64,000 nt of DNA, taken from Massariosphaeria phaeospora (Eukaryota; Ascomycota; Dothideomycetes; Pleosporales). Where the stretch lies: the NCBI GenBank assembly GCA_011032825.1, contig JAADJZ010000039.1, forward strand, positions 124,001 to 188,000. The letters are read 5' to 3'. Below are positions 24,715 to 35,759 of this stretch, piece after piece (position 1 is the stretch's first letter; each line of letters starts with the position of its first letter). The position numbers and the translations under genes were made by a program. Under the pieces are notes generated by a model. That model did not search any database, had not been told where the DNA came from, and saw nothing but the letters and a program-made list of their open reading frames with translations.

Positions 24715-25592
24715 ACCAGGTCAGCCGTGGGAATCCGAGCAGCACTTGCTTCTAGTCCCATCAAGTCGGATCGAGGAAGCTGAACAACACCAACGCTATT
24801 CCTGCTCGCATTGTACACATCATCCAAAACTCGAAGGTCGAAGTAGGGGAAGGCAGTCCCATGACGATGACGCAGCAATTCGTTGTGCAAGCAGACAATT
24901 GTATTATTGGGGTGCGATTACATGATTCGGAGCGGGAGTTTGAAGATCGGCCGATTGCCGGTCTGTCTTGGAGACTTGGATTTTATTGCCATAGCGAATG
25001 AACACAATCAGAATACACCATTGTCTCCATGAATCTTGGCCATGATACTGTGTAGTCGTAGGCTAAAAGGCGGAGCAGGACAATGCTAATGTGGTCGACC
25101 TCAGTTACCATAACGAGGTTAGTGCTCTATCATAAGCTAGAGGGGTTACTGGCGGAGCTTCATCACAAGAAAGCAAGCCGGTAGCCAAGAACCATGCATA
25201 TTAGAGCGGCAGATTGAAGCTTTCACCGCTCATACGGAGGAATGCATCGACGAAGAAACGGGAATGGAGGAAGCCCCTGGGAATTCTAGACGGCGTGCCG
25301 CTCGCGGTCAAAGAGGAAATGAATAGCATGTCCTTCCATGCTAGCAGCATTCGGTCCAGTGTCTACTCTCGACTCTACACCGGACTAGATTACCATGCGG
25401 GGTTTGGAGATCGAAGCATATACGCTGAACTGCTTTGCACCGTGTCTCAAACGTTCCACTAGACCTACGCATCCGAGACGTGATGATTCATATTGTGTCC
25501 TAATAAAACACGTAATCATCACACAGTGACCTTCTCTCTCCTACCCCAAGCCCGCGTATTCGACCTATACGCCTTGTCGCCCTACTATCCGC
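24715..25592. other. Spacer with an amidase relic, BAP31 / SDH4
   Basis: An 878-bp convergent spacer. Apart from the amidase signature remnant near 25265-25327 I see nothing that can be supported. Confidence 0.45.
25214..25462 (+). pseudogene. Amidase-signature gene fragment
   Basis: The open frame here includes 'KPLGILDGVPLAVKEEMN' (25268-25327). It closely resembles the PLxGxPxxVKD-type segment at the start of the amidase signature domain, which carries the catalytic Lys in its VK motif. Sequence before and after does not continue as an amidase, and no GGSS(G/S) motif with the catalytic Ser residues is seen downstream in any frame. The fragment is too short to be functional. It looks like a relic of an amidase gene left between two intact genes. 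The family match is from memory and short. Confidence 0.45.
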
Positions 25593-26322
25593 TTAAGCAT
25601 GCCACAGCCTCGTCACCGCCTCAGTGATACCAACATCGTTGGTCTCGAACGAGTACAGCGCAAGGCCGAGGGTAACGGTTCCGATTCGCAGCGCCCACAT
25701 AGCAACGTTGCGTACAACGGGGACACGCTGCTTGGGAAAATAATCAATGATGCAGGACCTAAGTCGCAATCAGTCATGCCGTCCAGTCGCCCAACGTCAG
25801 GGATCGGAGACGTACTCAAAGCCAATGTGGGAGTGCACAACCAGCAGAGCACAGAGAACAGAATCCATAACTGGGTTGAGTGATCCCGCAGCAAAAGGTG
25901 CCATGGTCAAAGGAAGAATTCCACCGGCGACAATCCTAGTGCCACTGATTAGCCACATGTTCGACCACGCGAGTTCCCCACCCCCATGATTATGTCCAGT
26001 GGTCCTCGTTACTCGTTGACAGATCCACCCACCTTTCAAAGCTCCAATGATAGCTCCCATGCGCGGGCGCCGGATCCGGCACCAGTGTCGGCTCGTTCAG
26101 AGTTCCCGCAATCTTCTGGGGCAGCGGCGGGAGGATCTGCTGGCGCTGTGTGGCATGGAAGGCAGCAATTCGGGCGGACTTGGGGACTGCTGAGCGCATG
26201 AAGGACGGGCGGAGCTGTTGAGCGAGGGGTGTGGAGCGGGTGATGGAGGTAGAGAGCATGCGCTGGGAGGCGGAGGCCTGGCAGGCTTGCCGGAGAACGG
26301 TGGGACGGAATGCTAAGGCCAT
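25593..26322 (-). CDS. SDH4: Succinate dehydrogenase membrane anchor subunit (CybS)
   Basis: Three exons on the minus strand, 26033-26322, 25816-25944 and 25593-25758, give 194 aa (585 nt). Introns are 88 and 57 nt. The N-terminus is a long Arg/Ser/Ala-rich mitochondrial presequence (MALAFRPTVLRQACQASASQ). The core follows: 'GSYHWSFERS', 'LPLTMAPFAAGSLNPVMDS' (first helix), 'LCALLVVHSHIGFESC' (second helix with the haem/quinone His region), then 'IIDYFPKQRVP' and a third helix ending 'YSFETNDVGITEAVTRLW'. This is the fungal SDHD/Sdh4 pattern. The subunit anchors complex II and helps form the ubiquinone site and haem b site. Residues in its DY motif region are known sites of SDHI-fungicide resistance in this family. 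The ATG at 26322 is preferred because the in-frame sequence further upstream has no ATG. Confidence 0.93.
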
Positions 26323-26586
26323 GGCTGCGGGAGGTCGTGGGCGGCGGAGGGGAGACGTGAAGATTGAAGACGCCGTCGTCAATTGCGGGAGGCTCTACAA
26401 GACTCAAGTAACCTCGGGATCAGAGTTGGGTCGGGCCCAGCCAATCAGAGCCGACGTCTACTAATCATCTTGGCGGCCGTCACGAATCGAAAACCTCACT
26501 TCATCAGCCAAGCTTGCAAGGCCCCATCTCCCCCCATCACCCCAGCCTATCTCCTCCGCTCCCCGAGTGCAACGCGAGCGTACGAA
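26323..26586. promoter_or_regulatory. Shared divergent promoter SDH4 / MAS1 with CCAAT box
   Basis: Only 264 bp separate the two start codons. A CCAAT pentamer lies at 26441-26445 inside 'cagccaatcagagcc', a good match to the extended CCAATCA HAP-complex site. Both genes are mitochondrial, and the HAP (CCAAT-binding) complex is known to control respiratory genes in fungi. Co-regulation is inferred. Confidence 0.65.
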
Positions 26587-28260
26587 ATGGCTTCCCGGCG
26601 GCTCGCTCTCAATCTGCGGCAAGCAATGCGCTCCCGCGCCGCCATCAATGCCGTCAAGACCGGATACTCGCCCTTGACCAGAGGCCTTGCGACCCCCATC
26701 ACATACGGCTCCAAGACCGAGTCGACCACCCTCAGCAATGGCTTCACGGTATGATGGATCCGTGAGGAGCTATCGCAACAGCAATTGACCTGTCTGCGCA
26801 GATCGCTACCGAGCACTCCCCTTGGGCCCAGACGTCAACCGTCGGTGTTTGGATCGATGCTGGAAGCCGGGCAGAGACGGACAAGACGAACGGAACAGCA
26901 CACTTTCTAGAGCACCTTGCGTTCAAGGTACGGTGCATCGCAAAGGCAACAGACGAGGCCGGCCGCTAATGTTCGGGGACAGGGAACCCAGAAGCGCACA
27001 CAGCAGCAGCTGGAGCTCGAGATAGAAAACATGGGCGGCCATCTCAACGCCTACACCTCGGTATGTCAGGCACAGTCTGTAGAGAGGCTCTGTGAATCGG
27101 GTTACTGATGGGCTGGGCAGCGCGAAAACACCGTCTACTACGCCAAGGCTTTCAACAGCGACGTCCCCGCGACCGTTGACATCCTGTCGGACATCTTGCA
27201 AAACTCGAAACTCGAGCCCCAGGCCATCGAGCGCGAACGGGACGTCATTCTCCGGGAGCAGGAGGAGGTCGACAAGCAGATGGAGGAAGTCGTTTTCGAC
27301 CATCTCCACGCCACCGCTTTCCAGGGCCAGCCGCTCGGACGGACAATCCTTGGGCCCAAAGAGAACATCCAGAGCATCCAGCGATCTGACTTGGACAACT
27401 ACATCAAGACCAACTACACTGCTGATCGCATGGTGCTGGTCGGAGCCGGCGGTGTACCGCACCAACAGCTCGTTGACCTCGCCGAGAAATACTTTTCCAA
27501 ACTGCCATCCGAACCCATGAACCACTCCGCCAAAGCCATCGCTGCCGCACAGAAGGCCAAGCCCGAGTTTATCGGCTCCGAGGTCAGGATTCGCGATGAC
27601 ACAATGACAACAGCCAACATCGCCATTGCTGTTGAGGGTGTGGGCTGGAATGACGACGACTATTTCACCGGATTGGTAACACAGGCTATTGTTGGAAACT
27701 GGGACCGCACTATGGGCAACTCGCCGTATCTGGGTAGCAAGCTCAGCTCTCTGGTCGCGGAAAACAACTTGGCCAACAGCTTCATGAGCTTCTCTACCAG
27801 CTACTCAGACACTGGGTACGTCCACTCACACTGACATGCACAACGTTATCAATGCTAATCGTTCTACAGTCTCTGGGGCATCTACCTCGTTACCTCGCAA
27901 GTGACCACAATTGACGACCTCGTCCACTTCACTCTCCGCGAATGGACCCGCCTGTGCATGAACGTCACTTCGGCCGAGACCGAGCGCGCAAAGGCCCAAC
28001 TCAAGGCCTCCATCCTGCTTTCTCTAGACGGCACCACGGCCGTTGCCGAGGACATTGGCCGCCAGCTCATCACCACGGGCCGCAGGTTAGCACCCGAGGA
28101 GGTGGAGCGCGTCGTGGGCGCCATCACAGAGAAGGACGTTATGGATTTTGCCAAGCGGAAGATTTGGGACCGCGACATTGCTATCTCGGCGGTGGGCCAG
28201 ATTGAGGGCCTGTTGGATTATAATCGAGTGCGGAACGATATGAGCAGGATGTTCTCATAG
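26587..28260 (+). CDS. MAS1: Mitochondrial processing peptidase beta subunit
   Basis: Five exons, 26587-26748, 26802-26927, 26983-27060, 27121-27815 and 27870-28260, give 483 aa (1452 nt). Introns are 53, 55, 60 and 54 nt. The presequence is basic (MASRRLALNLRQAMRSRAAI). The zinc-binding HxxEH motif is intact as 'HFLEH' about residues 88-92, with the expected downstream Glu in the 'MEEVVFDHLHATAF' block. Conserved M16 family stretches include 'GTQKRTQQQLELEIENMGGH' and 'LGRTILGPKENI'. The beta subunit is the catalytic half of MPP in the matrix and cleaves presequences of imported proteins. In many fungi it is distinct from the complex III core 1 protein; the intact HxxEH supports catalytic MPP. 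The gene is divergent from SDH4. Confidence 0.96.
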
Positions 28261-29618
28261 GTCGTACATAGAAGTTTTGAGTTTTGAGGGGATGGAAGGG
28301 TCGATTGTGCATGTGCATGGCTGGAGTGGAATGAAAGCGAGAAGCGAGAGCGTTAGACACTGTATTTTGTGTACACTTAACTGAACTGATACAAAGTAAA
28401 GATTTCCCTTGTTGCGTGGATTGTGGGTATGTGTGTGTGTATTCCGTATGTATGTGTATGTCTAATACATATACGAATAGGTGTAGGTATATATATGTGC
28501 GTATCTTGTATGTATGTATATATCGCGATTGATCAGGCGAATCAATTCATAGATGTCAAAGTTATTCTACTTTAGGTTAGAGGTTCTTGTACTATATACT
28601 ACAACGAGGATATTTCGAAGAGAGTGCAGAGGCTTATTTTTGCATAACTATGGGGTTTTGCACAAATCTAGCGCAGAAGAGAGGAGGGACATAAATGGGG
28701 GAAAACGCAGTTGTCATTCAAGCCCCCATAAGCCCCCACTGTGATTTGAATCCGTATTGTATCAAGGCACCGCAGAATCTGATCTGGGTTATACTATGTT
28801 GGAAGATTTCAAGGCGCCCTGCCTGGATAGTTTCAGCCTTAGGAGTTATGTATGTTCAAGATATATACATCCTGAGGGCACTTGTTAACGCGCTCCCAAT
28901 TAGCAAAACGCATTTACAACCTTACAATCTAAGGTAACCTTAGACTTATCTGAATACTCTCTTTACCTAAAGACAATTCCTTTTTTTTTTCTAAAGGCGA
29001 TATCCTATCTTCGAAGAAGAGTCTTTAGTTTTGAAGGCTTTGTCTTGACACGAAAGAAAAATATATATCTTAACAGCCTTTTATTGGCTGTATAGAATGT
29101 GGGTTAGAGGCAGCGTTGGTGAGTAGAGAGTTGGGCTGAACTACCTTGGGGGCTTGGTATTGCTTAACTGACTGGGGGGGGGGGGGGGGAAAGCGTTAAC
29201 AAGTGCCTAGCCTAAGCTAATGTAGACAGAAAAACTAATGATGATGAGATCAAGTGAAACGGGAGAGGTAGTGTAAATGAAATGATAGGAAAAACTGTCG
29301 TGTATGTATGTATGCATGTGTATATATGTACGCGTTGATCTGACCCGATCCAATCCGATCCGTCTATGCCCCGCCTGGCTTGTGTATATGTATATGCCCC
29401 ATCATGTGTCCGTCCCGGTACCTATTACTATATATCCATATCCCTTCCTGACGCAGAAAATGCAGACAAAAGCGCTCGTGTATGCGCGTGATTCACTCAC
29501 TCACTCACTCAATCAATCAACGAATCGAACGTTCAACAGATAAATGACAAATGACAAAAGAAAGAAAGAAAGAAAGACTGGAAACACTCTGCCTTCACTC
29601 ATTCTTCTCTGTGGTTCT
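28261..29618. other. Convergent intergenic region, MAS1 / ankyrin gene
   Basis: About 1.36 kb between two 3' ends. It holds TGTA/TATG-type low-complexity stretches (28425-28530, 29300-29345), an AT-rich middle, a 16-base G run, (ACTC)n near 29495-29510 and (AAAG)n near 29559-29577. No gene is seen. Confidence 0.5.
29174..29189. repeat. Homopolymer G16 tract
   Basis: Sixteen consecutive G residues on the + strand. This could be a real mononucleotide repeat or a length-error-prone assembly site. Confidence 0.9.
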
Positions 29619-32600
29619 TCACAGCCGCTCTATCATGCGACTCATCGCCAACCAGCCCGCCAACTCGTCGCCGGAGCCTCGCGAACTGTGTTTGCTTTCG
29701 CTTTCGCCTGCGCCGAGCGCGCTCTTGCTGCGGTCGAGCGCCGGGAGCGGCTTCTGGGTCTCAGCTGGTGGTGGTGCTGCTGCGGGAGACGGCGCGCGCC
29801 GCGCGTGGCCGAAGCCGCTGTCTACGCGGGGTTGCGGGATGGGCTTGGAGAGGTGTTGTTGTTGTTGCTGTTGCGGCGAAGGGGAAGGAGAAGCATTGGG
29901 GAAGAGGCTTAGTGCGGAGGTGGTGGGAGTGAGAGTGGGGGTATGGGTTTGACTGAGCGTTTGCTTGGAGACGCTGCGGACAGCGCTGGTGTTGGCGGGC
30001 GGGCGAGTCGTAGAGCGTTGAGACGGCAGACTCGGGCTTGGGCTCGGGCTCAAACTCGGGCGAGAAGATAGCTTTGGCTTCGGGCTCGTTAGCGGCGCGT
30101 TCAAGCGTTGCTGCTGCGAGCGCTCGTGCTGAAGACGCGCTTTGCCTTCGGCGGCGGCGGAGCGCTCGAGCTGCTTCTGGCGCTCATCAGCGGCGGCGCT
30201 GAGCTCCTGCTCCTGCGCATCTGCGTGCTTCAGCAACGCGACGATCTTGTCGATCTCATTCTCGTCCTTGTTCTCGGTCTCGGTTTCGCCGTTGGTAGTG
30301 GTGGGCACGCAGACGAGCGGCGTGGCGCCTTTGGCATTCGTGACCGCAGCTTTCGCTCCAGCGCGCAGAAGGCTAACGACGATGCGTTTACTGCCGCCGT
30401 GGGCCGCGCAGTGCAGCGGCGTGTTGCCCTGCGCGTCTTTGACGTCGAGCTTCGCGCCGCCGCGCAGCAGTTCGTCGGCAATTTCCCAGAAGCCGAGGTC
30501 GGCAGCGAGGAAGAGCGGCGTGCGGCCATAGGCGTCGGTCGGATTGGCGTCGGCGTGGCGGGTGAGGAATTCGTCGACGAGGTCAAGGCGGTTGGCGCGC
30601 ACGGCTGAGTGCAGCGGGGAGCGGCGGTTGTAGAAGGAGGAAGGGGTGGTGAGGGATGCGGCGTGGTCGAGGAATAGCGTTATTAGGTCGATGTCGGTGG
30701 TCGGGTGTTGTTCTAGGAGGAAGGAAAGGGGCTGGAGGGACATAGGAGATGGTTTGTGGGAGGCATTGTTGATATGGCGCGTTGTCGTTGCGTTGGCGTC
30801 TGCGCCGGAGGCGAGAACGAGTTTGAGTACATCGTGTATGTACTGCGGTGGAGGGGCAGGCGGGATTTGTGTTTGGTTGAGGATGATCCAGAGAAGCGGG
30901 CTGCTGTATTTTGATTTGGGAAGCGCGTTCGGGTCGAGTCCCATGGCGAGTAGTTCGGATAGGTCTTGCACTGGGAGGACTTTAGGCATGAGAGACTCGG
31001 TGGTGGCCGACATAGATTGGCGCTGCAACACAGCTGCACGTCGAAGCCACTCGTGTTCCGCCATGTGCTTCAATGTCTGTTTATCGACAGCAGTATTCGG
31101 CCGAAGGGGGCCCTTTCCGACTGTCCATTCTTTGACTCTGTAAGAGGCACCGCGCATCAACAACGCCTTGACGAAAAGTGGTTTGCCCATAGTGGCAGCA
31201 TAGTAGAGCGCACTTCGTTTCTTATGATCTTCGTGATTGACGCAGTTGCGCGTTTCTGGGCTTTTTTCTGTGAGGAGTAATTCAAGAACAGGCAGCCCGC
31301 CTTCTGGTAAGCATTTCACGGCCTGGATGAGCGGTGTTGCTCCCGAGCGATCACGCATACTCCTGCTGACGCCTCTTTCGCAGAACTTTGCTGCCGCCAG
31401 CGCGACATCTTGCCAGGTGGCGGGAGCTTGTGGAATGCTCATCGCTATGTGGTGTAGAGCGGTCGCCCCAGCCTCGTCCCAGCAGTTGATTCCGGGTTGT
31501 GTAACAAGTAGGGGAACCACACTCCACTGGTGACTGAGAACTGCGAGCAGAAGCGGAGTACGGTTCTTTGAATCCAGTGGTGTTGTCTCAGCACGACACC
31601 TGAGTAGTATTTTGACACTCTTTTCGAGCCCGTTCTGAGCAGCGAGGTGTAGTGCTGTTCTCTTATCAGAGTCTACTACACGCAGATCCGAGACTTTGAT
31701 GAGCGGCTCCAGATCAGGCTCGTTGTCCTTTGATGCAACTGTGAGAGCGGATAATAGAGGCGTGAGGTCCCGGTGATCAACGGCCTTTACGTCTGCGCCG
31801 TTTTTCAAAAGAACCTCGATGCAGGGCCTGCTCTGCACAGCAAGGTGCAATGCTGTCGAGCCCGATTTATCTCTAACATCGACCTTCAGCCCATGCTCTA
31901 GCAGTCGCTGTGCTACCTTCGCGAGCCCGAATCCGGGACTTACCACATGATGCAACAATGTTTGGCCGTCCTCGAATCTAGCCTTCGCTTCCGCGCCGTT
32001 GGAGAGTAGGGCTTCGAATATTCCCGAAATAGCTTCCTTGTCGTGCGCCGAGTGGCTTTCAAGTGCGGCCTGGAGCACGGTATGTCCCTCTGCATCGCGC
32101 ACTGTGACGTCCGCGCCATGTTTGACAAGTGTGTGTACCACTTGCGCTTTCGAGCAGTTCATCGCTGCAAATATTGGATGGAGTCCAGTAGCCGTAGAGC
32201 GATTTGGGTCAGCGCCCTTGTCAAGGAACATCTCCACCAAGGCGACATCGTCCCGCTTGATTGCTTCTACCAAAACGGTGGAGTCGGGGTCACATCCAGC
32301 TTCGAAGATGTCGGAAATCAACTCATTGTTCATCGAGAACCGATTCTGCGCTTTTTCGACATGCTTCAAAAGAAGCTCCTTCTCTTTCACTAACTTGCGC
32401 CGTTTGCCATGTGCAGCACTTATGATCGCGACTGCAGCATGTAGGTTGGAGGCCTGTAATGCGACCTCTGCTGGACTGCGGCCTTTCGAATCGAGAGCCT
32501 CGTAGTTGGCTCCACATCTAGTTAGGGCAACTACGACGGCAAGAGAACCAGTCTTCGCAGCCGCGTAGTGTAACGGCGTCTCTCCGGTGTGCACTGTGCG

Positions 32601-33110
32601 TGCTTCGATGTCTGACCCATAGGAGAGGAGAACTTCCACGATGTCGGTCCTCCCGTTCTTGATCGCAAGATGTAGAGCAGTCTCGCCGTTATCTTTCGTA
32701 GTTGCCTTGACGTCCGCGCCGGCCTCACAGAGAATCGTCACGATACCAATATGTCCCGCCGCGACCGCTATGCACAACGGCGGTTGTCCAATACCAGTAA
32801 CATCATCTGGAGATCCTTCGGCACGGAGGAAGTGCAACAGCGCAGCCTCGCGATTATGATACACAGCGTAGTATATCGGCGTCCAGCTCTTTAAAGGCTC
32901 CAGTCCCGTACTGCCCAACGAGGGAGATGGCCGTCTATGCTTGCCGAGCTCACATCTTAATACCTCAATTAAGGTGTGTACACACGAGCCCTTGTGACCC
33001 CGCACAACGTGTGTGGAATCATCCTTGTACGAATCAATCTCGATAGGGTGGTCCGGGTTCGAAGTCTCGGATAGCGGTCTCGAGAGCGAGATGCAGGAGA
33101 ACGACTTCAT
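29619..33110 (-). CDS. Large ankyrin-repeat protein
   Basis: A single exon of 1163 aa. From about residue 75 to 640, and again from about 800 to 905, there are roughly 15-17 ankyrin repeats with the TPLHxAAxxGxxxxVxxLLxxGAD pattern ('GETALHLAIKNGRTDIVEVL', 'GNTPLHCAAHGGSKRIVVSL'). A basic/charged stretch, 'HGKRRKLVKEKELLLKHVEK', interrupts the first block. After the last repeat there is a charged helix rich in Glu, Gln and Ala. A long Ser/Pro/Thr/Gln-rich tail (with Q7) follows, then a short conserved-looking end, 'DELAGWLAMSRMIERL'. There is no enzymatic domain, signal peptide or membrane segment. It is probably a scaffold for protein interactions. No NACHT or other STAND module is visible, so it is not an obvious NLR. 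The start at 33110 is the first ATG of the open frame. Confidence 0.9.
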   Translation of the reverse strand: MKSFSCISLSRPLSETSNPDHPIEIDSYKDDSTHVVRGHKGSCVHTLIEVLRCELGKHRRPSPSLGSTGLEPLKSWTPIYYAVYHNREAALLHFLRAEGSPDDVTGIGQPPLCIAVAAGHIGIVTILCEAGADVKATTKDNGETALHLAIKNGRTDIVEVLLSYGSDIEARTVHTGETPLHYAAAKTGSLAVVVALTRCGANYEALDSKGRSPAEVALQASNLHAAVAIISAAHGKRRKLVKEKELLLKHVEKAQNRFSMNNELISDIFEAGCDPDSTVLVEAIKRDDVALVEMFLDKGADPNRSTATGLHPIFAAMNCSKAQVVHTLVKHGADVTVRDAEGHTVLQAALESHSAHDKEAISGIFEALLSNGAEAKARFEDGQTLLHHVVSPGFGLAKVAQRLLEHGLKVDVRDKSGSTALHLAVQSRPCIEVLLKNGADVKAVDHRDLTPLLSALTVASKDNEPDLEPLIKVSDLRVVDSDKRTALHLAAQNGLEKSVKILLRCRAETTPLDSKNRTPLLLAVLSHQWSVVPLLVTQPGINCWDEAGATALHHIAMSIPQAPATWQDVALAAAKFCERGVSRSMRDRSGATPLIQAVKCLPEGGLPVLELLLTEKSPETRNCVNHEDHKKRSALYYAATMGKPLFVKALLMRGASYRVKEWTVGKGPLRPNTAVDKQTLKHMAEHEWLRRAAVLQRQSMSATTESLMPKVLPVQDLSELLAMGLDPNALPKSKYSSPLLWIILNQTQIPPAPPPQYIHDVLKLVLASGADANATTTRHINNASHKPSPMSLQPLSFLLEQHPTTDIDLITLFLDHAASLTTPSSFYNRRSPLHSAVRANRLDLVDEFLTRHADANPTDAYGRTPLFLAADLGFWEIADELLRGGAKLDVKDAQGNTPLHCAAHGGSKRIVVSLLRAGAKAAVTNAKGATPLVCVPTTTNGETETENKDENEIDKIVALLKHADAQEQELSAAADERQKQLERSAAAEGKARLQHERSQQQRLNAPLTSPKPKLSSRPSLSPSPSPSLPSQRSTTRPPANTSAVRSVSKQTLSQTHTPTLTPTTSALSLFPNASPSPSPQQQQQQHLSKPIPQPRVDSGFGHARRAPSPAAAPPPAETQKPLPALDRSKSALGAGESESKHSSRGSGDELAGWLAMSRMIERL

Positions 33111-34204
33111 GTTGCAGATATTATACCATGTAAACGATAGGAATTAGGATATTAGGACGGAAACGAGAGAACGAGCCCACAGCAAGAGCAAGTAGGAAAC
33201 CAAGGAGATGCAAAGTGGTTTGAGATGCGAGACACAAAGACGTTGCTCAAGAAAATGACAGCGGTCGCACCCGCAAAAAGCGAAAGGGAAGCAGAAATAC
33301 GAGTACACGCCAACGAACGCAATGCCCCGAATCTGTCCTACCTCGACACCGCCTGTTCCTTTTTCTCACCCCATTCTCGTGCCCACGGCCCGTTTGGTTG
33401 CAGCTGTCGCCCCCGAGCGAAGGCTATTATCGCCACAGGCGCCTGCCGACTCGGTAGACGAGATGATCAATGGCGCAAGCTGGTGGTCCTCGAGGCTCAG
33501 GCCTGACTCTCGCTGCAGCCGCGTCCGCAAAAAGAACCTATCAATTGGTCTCCGCCACGGCCACTGACAGCTGTCACGGCGCCGGCGTATGGCTGTGGTC
33601 GAGATTGGCCCGCGCGAAGTGGGAAAACTTGAGTTCGGGATCTGAGGTCGCCGAACGAGGATGGTGGCGGACATCCGGAGCGGCTTAGCGCCCGCGTCAC
33701 GTGGCTTGGCGCCCACATTGGTCTATTGCCCCTGAGCGGTAGTTTGGGAAATTGCTGTAGCGCGGTGACGGTTCGGTATTGGATGGGATTGAAGGACGAA
33801 CTTACTTTGCTACTCGCTGGTGCTGCCACGGCAAGCATGCTCTAGGGCGATGCAGGGGCAAATTGATCTTCCGGTTGGCTTGCGAGTGCGTGCTTGGAGG
33901 CTTGGACAAGACGATCGACCGGAGGAAGACGTCGATCCGAGCGGCAATGGGGATTCTCGTGGGAGCTTATAGGTGGGTGAGTTGAGAGAGCTGCAGAAGC
34001 GAGGAAAAGTGAGTTTCTATTTTAAAAGTGGTCTGACTATCTTTACGTGCGATACTCCGTCCCTAAACGAACGACAGAAGCAAACTCCCACCGTAAACTC
34101 CGTAAACCCCCGTGCGAGAGGTGCAAATTGTAGACCCATTATTCATCAACTTTTGTGTGTTTTTCCAATGCCAAAGCCTCTGCGTGGCTTCTGTCGCCAA
34201 CCAC
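33111..34204. other. Spacer, ankyrin gene 5' flank / MFS 3' flank
   Basis: About 1.1 kb. It is upstream of the ankyrin gene and downstream of the transporter stop. Overlapping frames of 70-115 codons on both strands are short and look like chance. I see no repeats. Confidence 0.45.
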
Positions 34205-35759
34205 CTAAAATTTCACACCCAGCTTCCAACCCACGCAACAAGCTCGAGACCAGATGAAACATCCTAAAGACACAATGTAACAGAGCAACGTCCAAACGAC
34301 GACAGCCCAGTAATGGCCTCCGGTGGCTTGGATCAGACTTCCTGCAATTGGGATGCCCGTAAGTGTACCAAACGACACAATAGTGTAGCACGTCGCGTAA
34401 TAGCGGCCGTACTCGTTGGTCTCGCAGAGTTGCCCGACACAGACGGGCGTCAACGAGATATTCGAACCCGACGCGAATCCGAAGATGAGGGCATACGCGA
34501 TCGCAAGAGCCTTGATGGTGGTCGCGCCGCCAGCAGAATCCGGCTTGAGGATGGAGGCGGGAAGCCAGAGCGTGAGGGTCGTCGCAGTGCAGAGGGCAAG
34601 TGCTCCGATCATGCTGTTGAACCGACCGAGCTTGTCAGCGATGTAGCCTGGCGCCCAGCGACCGATACAGCTCCCAGCGTTCATGATGGCGATCAGCTGA
34701 TACGAGAAGGCCGGTGTAAGTACCCCCGTCGACGTGGCAAACGAGGCCAGGTACGCAATGGGCACGAACAAGGCCCACTCCATGAAGTAGATTCCAACGG
34801 TGAGGAGCAGGTACGACCGATGCCGGAAAATGCGCAGGTCGGGCATTACCGTCTGCCCAGGTTTCGGAGGCAGCCGAGAGCGAATCAAGATGATGGCCAT
34901 TGTGCAACAGAAGACGAAAATGAAGCCCACCACTCTAGTAGCCCAGGCGAACCCGACCCGGGGAAGGAGTCGCTGCAGGGTTAACGGGAAGATGACGCCG
35001 CCGACAGAGCCTCCTGCTACAGCGATGCCCGTTGCATTTCCCCGCTTCTCCAAAAAGAAGTGGGAGACGGCCGAGATGGCGGGAGTGAAGATCAGGGAAG
35101 TACCAATACCGCCGAGCACCCCGAAAACCAGCATGAAATGCCAATACTGGGTACACAGTCCGAGGAGTAACATGCTCGCACACATGAAAACGCTGCCAGC
35201 CACGATCAGCATCTTCGGGCCTCGAGCGTCGAAGATGGGGCCGATTTGGATGCCGCAGAAAAAGGCGAGGAAAACGTAGACGCTGAAGATCCACCCGATG
35301 GTGCTCTCGTTGTAGCCTTTCAACTGGTGTTCGCTGACGTACTGATGGAAGATGCCAATAGTGTTCCTGTTCAAAGTCAGTCCCCTCCCGCATTCAGTTG
35401 ACCTCACAATGTACTCACATCATCCCGAAGGCGACCATAGTCCCAAAGAACGATCCAAGCACGACGAGCCATGCCTCCCGTCCACCCTCAGGATAAGTCA
35501 CCTCATCGTCATGGGCGGCTACCCCGATTTGAGATTCCGCGTCGTTGGACAATCGAGGCTGTCCATCATCATCCGGTGACTTTTCCCGTGCCTGGACATC
35601 GTTGCATCGAGTTTGGTGTGAATGGCATCTTGCTACAAGCTGTTCTGGAGGATCGGACGGAGGGATGGTAAATTCGACAGAGGGGAACGTATTCGCCCTC
35701 GTAAGTTTGTTGCGTTCAACAAGGTGTCCTGGCGTGCTGCCGTTGTGTTCGTGGCTCAT
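34205..35759 (-). CDS. MFS transporter, monocarboxylate-porter (MCT/SLC16-like) family
   Basis: Two exons on the minus strand, 35419-35759 and 34205-35366, give 500 aa (1503 nt). The intron is 52 nt in phase 2. About 100 residues form a hydrophilic N-terminus. This leads into 'YPEGGREAWLVVLGSFFGT', the [D/Y]PxGGxxAW signature that opens helix 1 of fungal MCT-type carriers. About twelve hydrophobic segments follow. 'GWIFSVYVFLAFFCGIQIGP', 'GVLGGIGTSLIF' and 'KRGNATGIAVAGGSVGG' are typical conserved blocks. The C-terminus is short (GWKLGVKF). Members move monocarboxylates, riboflavin or related small acids, and some sit in metabolite clusters; no cluster is seen here. The substrate is unknown. 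The ATG at 35759 gives the first in-frame Met; the open frame runs further up without an ATG. Confidence 0.9.

Noticed and set aside
30108..30608. Plus-strand frame inside the ankyrin gene
   Set aside because: Antisense shadow of ankyrin-repeat codons.
33040..33075. A GGGTTCGAA word resembling a tRNA B box
   Set aside because: It lies inside the coding N-terminus of the ankyrin gene, and no A box or cloverleaf surrounds it.
29619..33110. Ankyrin gene as an NLR-type (NACHT/STAND) immune receptor
   Set aside because: No P-loop NTPase module or N-terminal effector domain is visible. The protein is ankyrin repeats plus low-complexity tail only.
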